Assembly (NCBI GenBank): GCA_963169135.1
Contig: CAUJEQ010000162.1
Coordinates: 1-16,830, forward strand
DNA: 16,830 nt
Reading direction: 5' to 3'
Origin: Chloroflexota bacterium
GTDB taxonomy: Bacteria; Chloroflexota; Dehalococcoidia; Tepidiformales; Tepidiformaceae
Both the position numbers and the translations under genes were made by a program. The notes below the pieces were generated by a model. The model saw only the letters and a program-made list of their open reading frames with translations. It had not been told where the DNA came from and searched no databases. Of the stretch, positions 7,329-13,581 are shown in pieces. How positions within the stretch are numbered: the stretch's first letter is position 1; every line of letters begins with the position of its first letter.

Positions 7329-7332
7329 GCAA

Positions 7333-7701
7333 ATGGTCATCGCACGTCCGCGGCGCCTGGTCGCGCTCGCAGCGGCGACAGTCCTGGCCGCATCGAGCCT
7401 GGGCTTCGCCGCCAACAACACTGTTGGCACGTCACGGGCCGGCGACGGGACCGGCACCATCTCGGGCTACAACATCGACCGGATCCGGTACCGGCTGCGC
7501 CTGGCCAACCCGGGTATCCTCAACGCGGTCGTATTCCGGCTCGATGCCCCCGCCCAGACTGTCCGCGCGCAACTCTGGCCGGGCGGTCCCTGGCTCAGTT
7601 GCCGCAACACCACAGGGCGCACCTGGCGCTGTCCCGGCACTGGCTCCGCGAACGCTCCCGTGACCCAGCTTTCTGTGCTCCGCGTCGTCGCGGCCGACTG
7701 A
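7333..7701 (+). CDS. small secreted protein of unknown function
   Basis: A 122-residue protein with a basic N-terminus, a hydrophobic stretch and a likely signal-peptidase site after about residue 26 (LAASSLGFA-A). The mature part begins ANNTVGTSRAGDGTGTISGY and is predicted beta-rich, with NAVVFRLDAPAQTVRAQL, two cysteines (LSCRNTTGRTWRC) that could form a disulphide, and a closing LSVLRVVAAD. It resembles small exported proteins often seen in Chloroflexota and Actinobacteria, with no known role. I chose the ATG at 7333 because GGGGAGAGG lies 6 nt upstream and the signal peptide begins there; the frame is open 50 codons further upstream but that part is not protein-like. The gene ends 7 bp from the convergent phosphotransferase gene. 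Confidence 0.75.
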   Translation: MVIARPRRLVALAAATVLAASSLGFAANNTVGTSRAGDGTGTISGYNIDRIRYRLRLANPGILNAVVFRLDAPAQTVRAQLWPGGPWLSCRNTTGRTWRCPGTGSANAPVTQLSVLRVVAAD

Positions 7702-7708
7702 TCCGCCC

Positions 7709-8692
7709 TCAGGCTGTCGCGCGCTGCGCAAGGGCGCGGACGTCTGGCTCGAATGCATCGAATGCCGGGAAGCGCTGCTTGATGGTTCGGGCGATCCCCG
7801 CGGGAACCTCCCCCGTGATGCGCCACCGGACCAGCAACAGCGCCACCCACCACAACAGCGACGCCCGCACCAGCGCCGGGAGCAGGTCCCACTCCGCCTC
7901 CGAAAGCCGCCGCACCGACTGGTACCCGTCGAACAGGGCAGCGGCCAGCCGCGGTTCAAGCGGTTGGAACGGCATCAGCAGCGGCGCCAGGTCGCAGAGC
8001 CACGCGTCCTGCCGGGCGAAGTCAAAGTCCAGCAATCCGGTCAGCTGCCCATCCTTGAACAGCAGGTTCCGCGGCGAGAAATCCCCGTGGATCGCGTGAT
8101 CGGCCAGGTCCGGATAGTGCAGCCGCGACAGTTCCCGCAGGTTGCGGTATCGCTGCTGCCTGATCGCAGCCGCGAGATCCGGGTACTCTCGACCGAACGC
8201 CGCCACCAGCCCGTTGAAGCTGCCGGCGCCAGCCGGTTCGACCATCACGTCCAGTTCCCACGTCTTGCCAAACCCGGGGCGCTGCCCGCTCACTTCGAAG
8301 CCCGCCAGGTCTTTGTGGAGCCGACCCAGCAGCCGGCCCATGATGTGGCGCGACGCCGGCGTGTCTCGCGGTGCCGCCGCACCTTCGAGGAACCGGTGGC
8401 AGGTCCACGCGCGTCCCCCGAAATCGAACGCGGCTGCGCCCGAAGCGGTGGGTTCGGCGACCGGCGCCGGCCATCCCTTTGCCGCCGCGAAGGCCATCAG
8501 CTGCTGCTCCCACGCGATGGAGGCGAAACCTCGCGGCACGCCATATCGCCGCACGGCCACCGTCCGGTCCGCTGCCACCACACGCCAGTGCCGGTTCACG
8601 TTCCCATCCGCGAAGATCCGCTGGTCCGCGCCCGCAAGCCCGAACGCGTGGAGGACTTCCTCAGGGACTTGTTCGCCAATCTCTTGCGCCAC
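7709..8692 (-). CDS. APH-family phosphotransferase
   Basis: Protein-kinase-like small-molecule phosphotransferase (APH/choline kinase/homoserine kinase II superfamily), about 327 residues. From the GTG at 8692 the Brenner motif HGDFSPRNLLF has His202, catalytic Asp204 and Asn209. The metal-binding DFDF is at about 222-225, and an N-lobe with VAVRRYG (probable ATP-binding Lys replaced by Arg) is followed by WEQQLMAFAAAKGWPAPVA. The substrate is unknown; the SrkA-like or homoserine-kinase-like groups are the closest in layout. The frame stays open to 8785, but that extension runs through an intrinsic terminator. I therefore chose the GTG, which has GAAGG 7 nt upstream. Confidence 0.82.
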   Translation of the reverse strand: MAQEIGEQVPEEVLHAFGLAGADQRIFADGNVNRHWRVVAADRTVAVRRYGVPRGFASIAWEQQLMAFAAAKGWPAPVAEPTASGAAAFDFGGRAWTCHRFLEGAAAPRDTPASRHIMGRLLGRLHKDLAGFEVSGQRPGFGKTWELDVMVEPAGAGSFNGLVAAFGREYPDLAAAIRQQRYRNLRELSRLHYPDLADHAIHGDFSPRNLLFKDGQLTGLLDFDFARQDAWLCDLAPLLMPFQPLEPRLAAALFDGYQSVRRLSEAEWDLLPALVRASLLWWVALLLVRWRITGEVPAGIARTIKQRFPAFDAFEPDVRALAQRATA

Positions 8693-8741
8693 ACCGACAC
8701 CTTCGCTCCCACCGCCGAAAAAGGAAAGCCCCGTTCGGGCC

Positions 8742-8782
8742 CAACAAGAAGCCCCCTCCCAACCGGATGACGGGGAGGGGGC
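8742..8782 (-). terminator. Intrinsic terminator of the thiolase operon
   Basis: A perfect 10-bp GC-rich stem (GCCCCCTCCC / GGGAGGGGGC, arms 8773-8782 and 8751-8760) is followed on the minus strand by TTCTTGTT. It starts 18 bp after the thiolase stop. A weaker hairpin with a TTTCCTTTTT tail (8718-8740) follows and may back it up. Confidence 0.8.
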
Positions 8783-8800
8783 CAAAGAGGGTGCGAGACC

Positions 8801-9997
8801 CTATTTCTGGACGATGTTAATCGTGCACGACGAGCCCAGCCCGATCACGTGCGCGAGTCCAACCTTCGAGCCTTCGACCTGGCGCCCACCGGCCTGACCG
8901 CGAAGGTGGAACACGATCTCGGCGATGTTGGCGACGCCAGTCGCACCGAGCGGGTGCCCCTTCGAGAGCAGGCCGCCACTGGCGTTCACTACCGCCGTGG
9001 TCTTCGGCTTGTAGGTCTTGTCCTGGAGCGGCGCAATGTCCTCCTGGTACTTCGTCGGGATCTTGTTGCCGATCCACGGAGCCCCGCTCGCCACGTGGAT
9101 GCCCGCTTCGCCATCGCCGCACAGCCCCAGGTTCTCGTAGTGCAGCAGCTCCGCGGTCGCGAAGCAGTCGTGCAGCTCCACCTGGCTGAGGTCCTGCGGC
9201 CCGATGCCCGCCTGCTGGTACGCGATCTGTGCGGCGTTCCGCGTCAGGGTGTTGACGTCTGGCAGGGTCAGGTCGCGGTCGGTGAACGGGTCGCTCGTGA
9301 GCACACTCGCAGCGATCTTGATTGGCTGTGTCGTGAACTGGCGGGCCTTGTCCATCGAACACAGTACTGCTGCTGCCGCGCCGTCACCCGTTGGGCAGCA
9401 CATCAGCAGCGTGTTCGGGTATGAAATCGCGCGCGAGTTCATCACTTCGTCCAGCGGCGATTCCTTCTGGTACTGGGCCAGCGGGTTTTCGGTGCTGTGG
9501 AAGTGGTTCTTCACGCTCGCCAGGGCGAAGTGTTCCTGCTTGGTGCCGTACTGGCGCGCGTGCTCCATCCCGGCCATGCCGAACACGGCCGGCATCATGT
9601 ACGAACCGACGCGGCCTTCGAGGCTCGTCGCCGGGTCACCCCGCGAACCCAGCAGGCCCTGCTTGCCCATCTGTTCCGTGCCCACCGCCATGACGACGTC
9701 GTAGGCTCCCGAGGCAATGGCGAAATAGGCCTCCCGGAATGCCGTCGACCCCGTCGCACAGGCGTTGGCCACATTGACGACCGGGATGCCGGTCTGGCCC
9801 ATCTGCTGCAGGATGCGCTGGCCCGAACCAGAGGTGGAGTACAGGTTGCCGCTGTACAGCGCCTCGATCTGTTTCATGTCCACGCCGGCGTCCTTCAACG
9901 CCTCGAGGCTCGCCTGAGCGCCCAGCTGGGAAAAATCCCGGTCCGGATACCGCCCGAACTTGATCATCGAAACGCCAACGATTGCTACTTCTCGCAC
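8801..9997 (-). CDS. thiolase family protein (SCP-x type)
   Basis: Acyl-CoA thiolase or acetyl-CoA acetyltransferase-like enzyme, 398 residues. The nucleophilic cysteine is Cys80 in NVANACATGS. The SCP-x-type ELHDCFATAE motif contributes His276, and GGLLSKGHPLGATG contributes His348. A late cysteine (Cys391, GLGSSC) is at the position used in classical thiolases. The sequence pattern fits the sterol-carrier/DitF-like branch that works with a DUF35 partner rather than the biosynthetic PhaA branch. The GTG at 9997 has an excellent AAGGAGG 6 nt upstream and gives the conserved start VREVAIVGVSMIKFG; the 28 upstream codons are spurious. It follows the DUF35 gene by 58 bp in one transcription unit and ends at a clear terminator. 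Confidence 0.92.
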   Translation of the reverse strand: MREVAIVGVSMIKFGRYPDRDFSQLGAQASLEALKDAGVDMKQIEALYSGNLYSTSGSGQRILQQMGQTGIPVVNVANACATGSTAFREAYFAIASGAYDVVMAVGTEQMGKQGLLGSRGDPATSLEGRVGSYMMPAVFGMAGMEHARQYGTKQEHFALASVKNHFHSTENPLAQYQKESPLDEVMNSRAISYPNTLLMCCPTGDGAAAAVLCSMDKARQFTTQPIKIAASVLTSDPFTDRDLTLPDVNTLTRNAAQIAYQQAGIGPQDLSQVELHDCFATAELLHYENLGLCGDGEAGIHVASGAPWIGNKIPTKYQEDIAPLQDKTYKPKTTAVVNASGGLLSKGHPLGATGVANIAEIVFHLRGQAGGRQVEGSKVGLAHVIGLGSSCTINIVQK

Positions 9998-10055
9998 TGG
10001 CTTCCTCCTTCGTGCGATCCACACCCCGTGTGTTTTCCGGGGGCGGGCGGTCCTG

Positions 10056-10484
10056 TCAGGCCGGGGTGAACCGGTAGGCAACGTATGAGTTGCCTTCGTT
10101 GTCCTCCGAGACCTTCTCGGTGAACATCTTCAAGCGCATCCCGAATTGCAGGTTCTCGGGCGTCGGCTCGATCCCAACGATGTTGGTGTTGATGCTGCCG
10201 CCGCCATCCAGGTCGACGATCGCGGCGATGTAGGGCGCCTTCACGTAGGGCGTGGCCTGGTGGATGATCGTGTACACGTGGAGTTCGCCGGTCGAGGCCA
10301 GCTTCACGGTGTCGAATGGGCCGGAGCTGCTGCACTTCGCGCAGAAAAGCCGTGGGCCGACATACTTGGTCCCGCAATTCTTGCAGACGGACCCGTTCAG
10401 GTAATCCTCTTCCCGTGTGGCCCCAAGGGTCAGGTGTGGGACGAGTGGGCGCAGTTCGGGCGCCGCCGCGGTCGCTTCAGCCAA
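10056..10484 (-). CDS. DUF35 zinc-ribbon/OB-fold protein
   Basis: Partner subunit of SCP-x-type thiolases and related acyl-CoA enzymes, 142 residues, the normal family length. The N-terminal zinc ribbon is CKNC...CAKC, with four cysteines in VCKNCGTKYVGPRLFCAKC. It is followed by an OB-fold: GELHVYTIIHQ, APYIAAIVDLDGGGSINTNIVG and the closing YVAYRFTPA. The family is thought to bind the CoA part of the substrate and to stabilise the thiolase. I chose a TTG start at 10484 because AAAGGGGG lies 6 nt upstream and it gives LAEATAAAPELRP; the frame is open further but that part looks non-coding. It is transcribed before the thiolase gene from the promoter at 10563-10591. Confidence 0.85.
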   Translation of the reverse strand: MAEATAAAPELRPLVPHLTLGATREEDYLNGSVCKNCGTKYVGPRLFCAKCSSSGPFDTVKLASTGELHVYTIIHQATPYVKAPYIAAIVDLDGGGSINTNIVGIEPTPENLQFGMRLKMFTEKVSEDNEGNSYVAYRFTPA

Positions 10485-10562
10485 GCGAAACCCCCTTTCA
10501 TACTGGCAAGTCCTTCGGCCGGGAGCATGGAAACAGGCCCCGGGCCGGGGCGATGCCCGGGT

Positions 10563-10591
10563 ATTGTTCGCCCCACGTGAAGGGCTGTCAA
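10563..10591 (-). promoter_or_regulatory. Promoter of the DUF35-thiolase operon
   Basis: A perfect TTGACA (10586-10591, minus strand) and AACAAT (10563-10568) are separated by 17 bp. Transcription would start near 10556, about 70 nt before the DUF35 TTG codon. Confidence 0.6.
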
Positions 10592-10593
10592 CG

Positions 10594-10623
10594 AAGCCTG
10601 CGCAACCTTCCGGTAAGCCTGCG
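10594..10623. repeat. Two 9-bp direct repeats just upstream of the DUF35-thiolase promoter
   Basis: AAGCCTGCG occurs at 10594-10602 and again at 10615-10623, a spacing of 21 bp, or two helical turns. Relative to the inferred start the repeats are centred near -42 and -63, where activators commonly bind. Binding is inferred. Confidence 0.45.
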
Positions 10624-10630
10624 GCGCCCG

Positions 10631-11113
10631 CTAACCCAGTACCGCGGCCACCTGCTCCGCGACTGTCTCCAGCGGCTCCATCCCGCGGTACGTGCCCGCG
10701 ATCGTGCCGTCCACCGCGATGACCGCCACGCCCAGCTCCGACCCCAGGTCGCCGAGCCCAAGCTTGCCGGGCACCTCGCCGTTCCAGTCGGGGCACATCA
10801 CCACGTACTGCGCCGGGTCCTGGCCCGCCTGCAAACCTGCGACGACCTCCTCGTACCGCTTCGAAAGCGCGCTTTCGCCCATCTTCCGCATCAGCCGGGG
10901 CACCTGGCGCAGGTCCACCACGCTCGCGATGACCACCTTCGCCGGGTCCGGGTAGCGTTCGCGCAGCGCCGCCCGGAGTGGGTTCACCGCCTCGGTGGTC
11001 GCCTGGGTGGGCATCACCAGCACCAGCACCGCACCGGGCTTGCGCAGGTTCACCTGCCTGTTCGAGACCACCGACTTCAGCGTGATGTCGGGTGCCTGCT
11101 TGCGCTCACTCAT
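10631..11113 (-). CDS. thioredoxin-fold protein lacking redox cysteines
   Basis: A 160-residue cytoplasmic protein with a peroxiredoxin/AhpC-TSA-like layout: an N-terminal APDITLKSV segment, a beta strand GAVLVLVM, a helix beginning at TQATTEAV, a strand KVVIASVVDL, and a late GVAVIAVDGTIAGTYRGMEPLE, which matches the usual strand-turn-strand before the last helix. The place where thioredoxins carry CxxC or peroxiredoxins carry TxxC reads PTQATTEA, with no cysteine. The only cysteine is Cys107 (VMCPDW). A classical thiol redox role is therefore unlikely; a binding or chaperone-like role is possible. The ATG at 11113 has GAGG 8 nt upstream. The gene precedes the DUF35 gene, which has its own promoter. 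Confidence 0.75.
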   Translation of the reverse strand: MSERKQAPDITLKSVVSNRQVNLRKPGAVLVLVMPTQATTEAVNPLRAALRERYPDPAKVVIASVVDLRQVPRLMRKMGESALSKRYEEVVAGLQAGQDPAQYVVMCPDWNGEVPGKLGLGDLGSELGVAVIAVDGTIAGTYRGMEPLETVAEQVAAVLG

Positions 11114-11171
11114 GGGTACGCCTCGGGTTCGAAGCCGAACAGGCTTCGGAAAGTGCGGCCATCGTCGCCTT

Positions 11172-11198
11172 CGTGTGCCGTGCCGTCAACGGCACACG
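11172..11198 (-). terminator. Inverted repeat after the lipoprotein echo
   Basis: CGTGTGCCGT and ACGGCACACG are perfect 10-bp complements with a 7-nt loop, 10 nt downstream of the echo's stop codon on the minus strand. There is no U-tract. It may be the old 3' hairpin of the decayed gene. Confidence 0.35.
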
Positions 11199-11208
11199 AG
11201 CGGCGGCA

Positions 11209-11250
11209 TCACCTCGCCGGTGACGGCTCTCCCACGAACCAGATCAGCTC
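11209..11250 (-). pseudogene. C-terminal remnant of a paralogue of the lipoprotein at 12745-13581
   Basis: The minus strand reads ELIWFVGEPSPAR and a TGA. The intact lipoprotein reads DLIWFVGEPSPA at 12835-12870. Over these 12 codons there are five single-base differences; four are synonymous and one exchanges Glu for Asp. This points to descent from a protein once under selection rather than chance or a fresh copy. Upstream similarity is lost apart from a PPGPA stretch that resembles PPAPE in the intact protein. Confidence 0.5.
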
Positions 11251-11465
11251 GCGACCCACTGCTGGCCCTGGCGGGAACAGGCCGCGAGCTGTGGAAAACC
11301 GAACCTGCCGATGGGTGCGTCCGGCGGCTGCGGGAAGGCTGGGCCTAAGCCGCGCCAACGGTGATGGTGGCGTCGAGTGAAGTTTGTGACTGTCGGGTGA
11401 GCGGGCGCAGTTTCAGGGCGGAGTGGCGAATGCCCGTCGCCGGAGCTTACGCATGTTCCTTCCGG

Positions 11466-12392
11466 TCAACCCAATTTAGACGCTATGCGTCGGTAGGCGA
11501 TGGCAAGCAGGGGTACGACGCTGGCCGCGAAGAGGGAGGCGCCGAACACCCACCCACCGGGCCCATCTTCCCCGCTTGGACCAGCCAGAGCGACATCACC
11601 CGTAGCGGGCGGCAAAGGACCGCCGGACGAAGGTCCTGCTGCCGGGGCCAAATTTGCAAACGGCTGCACCGTTCCGGGATCCACATTCCGCGTCTCGAAG
11701 AGAGCATCGCCGTTTGGGTAGTACAGCTGTACGAGTGCGCCGGCCTGGCCGCACGCCGCCGGTTGTCCCGCGCTGCCGAGGACGAAGACCGCGTTCCCGG
11801 CAGCGTCCTTCGCGGTAGGATCGTCGAGGTCGACGACGGCGCACGACGTGCCGCCCGCGGTTACTTTCAGGACGGCGTGGACTTGCTGCTCGTCGCGTCC
11901 CATGAACAACGACGAGCGCGGGATTACGAAGGTCGAAGTGCCGGCATCGGCCGACTTCTGGCCGATGAGCAGGCTCGGTCCCGTTGAGACCAATGGGCGC
12001 TCCATGCAGTCGGCAGCGACACCCGGCCAAACCGAATCGGTGACGGGGAAGGAGGCGCTAGCAAGCGGAATGGCGCCCGCCACTGTGGTGCCGGAGGCGA
12101 CCGATGAGGCAGTGGCAGCCGGATATGCGACAGTGTTCGCTGTAGCGGCCCCGCCCCGGGCGTAGAGCGCAAACGTCACGGCCGCTCCTTCGCAGCCCGG
12201 AGGCAGAATGGCGCTGAGCGGTATCTCCGTATCTCGCCCGACGACGTAAAGCCGTTGCTGCGGAGCCGCAATGCCGGGCTGCTTCTCCTGCGCGAACGCC
12301 ACTGCGGATAGGCTGAGAGCAATTGAAATCCCAATCGCGAGGCCAGTTAGCTTCCGCAACTGAATGGAGCGGCGCGTTTGTATCGAGCTCAT
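11466..12392 (-). CDS. exported cell-surface protein with LPxTG-like C-terminal anchor
   Basis: A 308-residue protein with a Sec signal peptide (basic start, hydrophobic stretch about 16-34, likely cleavage after AFA34). The ectodomain of about 225 residues is rich in Ala, Thr, Ser and Gly and has five cysteines, possibly a beta-rich fold. The C-terminus has a Gly/Pro-rich linker, LPPATG at 260-265, a second linker, a hydrophobic segment (about 282-299) and a YRR...K tail. This resembles a sortase signal but with one extra residue in the motif and an unusually long spacer before the membrane segment. No sortase gene is in the window, so anchoring by the membrane segment alone is equally possible. 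The ATG lies 3 bp after the stop of the metallopeptidase remnant, without a clear ribosome site of its own. Function unknown. Confidence 0.75.
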   Translation of the reverse strand: MSSIQTRRSIQLRKLTGLAIGISIALSLSAVAFAQEKQPGIAAPQQRLYVVGRDTEIPLSAILPPGCEGAAVTFALYARGGAATANTVAYPAATASSVASGTTVAGAIPLASASFPVTDSVWPGVAADCMERPLVSTGPSLLIGQKSADAGTSTFVIPRSSLFMGRDEQQVHAVLKVTAGGTSCAVVDLDDPTAKDAAGNAVFVLGSAGQPAACGQAGALVQLYYPNGDALFETRNVDPGTVQPFANLAPAAGPSSGGPLPPATGDVALAGPSGEDGPGGWVFGASLFAASVVPLLAIAYRRIASKLG

Positions 12393-12395
12393 CTC

Positions 12396-12586
12396 TTAAT
12401 ACCAACCGTTCCGTGAAATGATGGCCGAAACCTCGTTGTTCGTCAGCCAATAGTTATAAGGATTACTGCATGGGCCGTTGTTCATCAGCGGGACATAAAG
12501 ACCCAGCCCTGAATCCCACTCACACGACTTGCTTGCTTCATCCAAGGAAGCGCATGTCCCATTTCATGTCTTACTATGTGTTGCCA
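12396..12586 (-). pseudogene. 3' end of a zinc metallopeptidase gene, frameshifted
   Basis: Two adjacent minus-strand frames together read like the C-terminus of a zinc-dependent peptidase. The first frame gives WQHIVRHEMGHAL (from 12586), with the metzincin-type HExxH zinc motif at 12554-12568. The next frame takes over by about 12545 and runs LDEASKSCEWDSGLG, LYVPLMNNGPCSNPY and NYWLTNNEVSAIISRNGWY to a TAA at 12396. One missing base near 12545-12553 would join them as HEMGHA-L-x-LDEA. The second part, with a VPLMNN turn, two cysteines and a final NNEVSAI helix, fits matrixin/astacin-like C-termini. The sequence upstream of the Trp does not continue this protein, so the gene is also truncated. 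A sequencing error is an alternative to true decay. The next gene starts 3 bp later. Confidence 0.6.
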
Positions 12587-12744
12587 AGCCGCACCAGCAA
12601 CTCCAGCACCTCGCGCCCGCGTGGCGTGTGTTCGTCTTTGCCCGACATCGCCATCGTCTCTTCCTTCGCCCCTCCCGCTCGGGGGGGGGGGCCGCTTCTC
12701 AACGCTGGGCGCGCCAGCACAATAGCGCACATCAGAAGGACGTA
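12587..12744. other. Gap with a G11 homopolymer and a 52-codon open frame
   Basis: The plus strand carries eleven consecutive G at 12681-12691, the longest homopolymer I see in the window. On the minus strand an open frame from an ATG at 12732 to a TAG at 12574 (52 codons) crosses the run and includes SGKDEHTPRGREVLELLVRL. The TPRGREVLELL part superficially resembles the first helix of a LuxR DNA-binding domain, but the rest of that domain is absent. An internal ATG at about 12658 has AAGGAAGAG upstream. I cannot tell whether any of this is translated. Confidence 0.35.
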
Positions 12745-13581
12745 TCAACGCACCGAAAGGTTCCCTGATCGCCGGGGCCCACCATGCCGCTTGACGGGCC
12801 ACAAATCAGCGTGTTCCGTTCGCCAACGGCCAACGGCCGGCGACGGTTCTCCCACAAACCAGATCAGATCGTTCTCGCATTCCGGCGCCGGAGGCACCAG
12901 CCATTGCGTCGAGGCTGCGCTCTTCCTGACCGCCGAGCCGCCGACCTGAACGACCTCTCCCACGCGCAGCTCGCGGCCCGCGTAGCTGACGGTCTCGCTC
13001 TTCGCATCCCAGGCCGTGCCGATGCCGAACGCGAGCAGCAACGGCCTGCCGGCTGGCGCTGGCGAATAGCCGACCGGGTCCACGATGTAGAGGCATCGGC
13101 CCTGGAGTGCCAGCGTCCCCACCAGGAGCGCATCGTCCCCGTTCCACTCGCCGCCGTAGATGGCCAGTGGGCCGGTTCGGCCCCCGACAGTCTGCAGGCA
13201 TGCCCCCGACCTCAGGAAGAGCTCCTCGGACGCGCGAAAACACAGGTCCACCAGGACGGCGTGTGCCTCCTCGCCGGTGGGCAGCGCGGCCGGGTAACGC
13301 GCGGCCGCGCCCATCCACTCCCACGCGGAGGCGCAACTGGGCAGCGTCTGCTCGATTGCCGCCTCCCCGCGCGCCACCCGGATCATCTCCGCATCGCACT
13401 CCGGCGAGAACGCCGGGAGTCCGGTCGTGGTGGCCGGAGCTGGCGGGGTCAACCATGCGAGTGGTGTCTGCGGGCGCTCGTCCTCTCGGGCGCCGCCGCA
13501 GCCGGCAAGAATGGCCCACGCCAGGGCCGCGGCAACTATCGCGGACGGCAGAGCAATCCCGGGAAGGACTCCGGCCCTCAC
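12745..13581 (-). CDS. lipoprotein of unknown function
   Basis: A 278-residue predicted lipoprotein with a short signal peptide and lipobox ILAGC (Cys28). The mature protein has a Pro/Thr-rich linker, an N-terminal region with cysteines (SPECD, LPSCASAWEWM, VDLCFR, SGACLQT) and a beta-rich C-terminal half: AIYGGEWNGDDALLVGTLAL, GRCLYIVDPVG, RPLLLAFGIGTAWD, GRELRVGEVVQVGGS and LIWFVGEPSPA. The C-terminal half resembles an uncharacterised extracytoplasmic domain common in actinobacterial and Chloroflexota lipoproteins. The GTG at 13581 overlaps the TGA of the upstream gene as GTGA, a classical coupled start; the open frame upstream of it is a shadow. The last ~25 residues after EPSPA look like read-through into unrelated sequence. 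A remnant of a paralogue lies at 11209-11250. Confidence 0.78.
   Translation of the reverse strand: MRAGVLPGIALPSAIVAAALAWAILAGCGGAREDERPQTPLAWLTPPAPATTTGLPAFSPECDAEMIRVARGEAAIEQTLPSCASAWEWMGAAARYPAALPTGEEAHAVLVDLCFRASEELFLRSGACLQTVGGRTGPLAIYGGEWNGDDALLVGTLALQGRCLYIVDPVGYSPAPAGRPLLLAFGIGTAWDAKSETVSYAGRELRVGEVVQVGGSAVRKSAASTQWLVPPAPECENDLIWFVGEPSPAVGRWRTEHADLWPVKRHGGPRRSGNLSVR

Larger units (their letters stand above)
11114..11465. other. 352-bp gap with hairpins and decayed coding sequence
   Basis: No intact gene is seen. The gap holds a hairpin CGAAGCC-GAACA-GGCTTCG (11130-11148), 16 nt before the thioredoxin-fold start. It also holds a longer inverted repeat (11172-11198), a short echo of a lipoprotein C-terminus (11209-11250), and open but unrecognised reading on the minus strand at about 11340-11440. 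It separates the exported-protein array from the metabolic genes. Confidence 0.6.

Noticed and set aside
11361..11987. A 208-codon plus-strand frame opposite the surface-protein gene
   Set aside because: Arg-rich, without a ribosome site or motif, and the minus strand encodes a protein with a signal peptide and membrane anchor.
12453..12458. TATAAC as a -10 element for the surface-protein gene
   Set aside because: It lies inside the metallopeptidase remnant's coding sequence and has no -35 partner, so chance is likely.
12574..12657. TPRGREVLELL as a LuxR DNA-binding domain remnant
   Set aside because: Only the first helix resembles the family; the turn and recognition helix are absent in all frames, so it is recorded only as a weak similarity.
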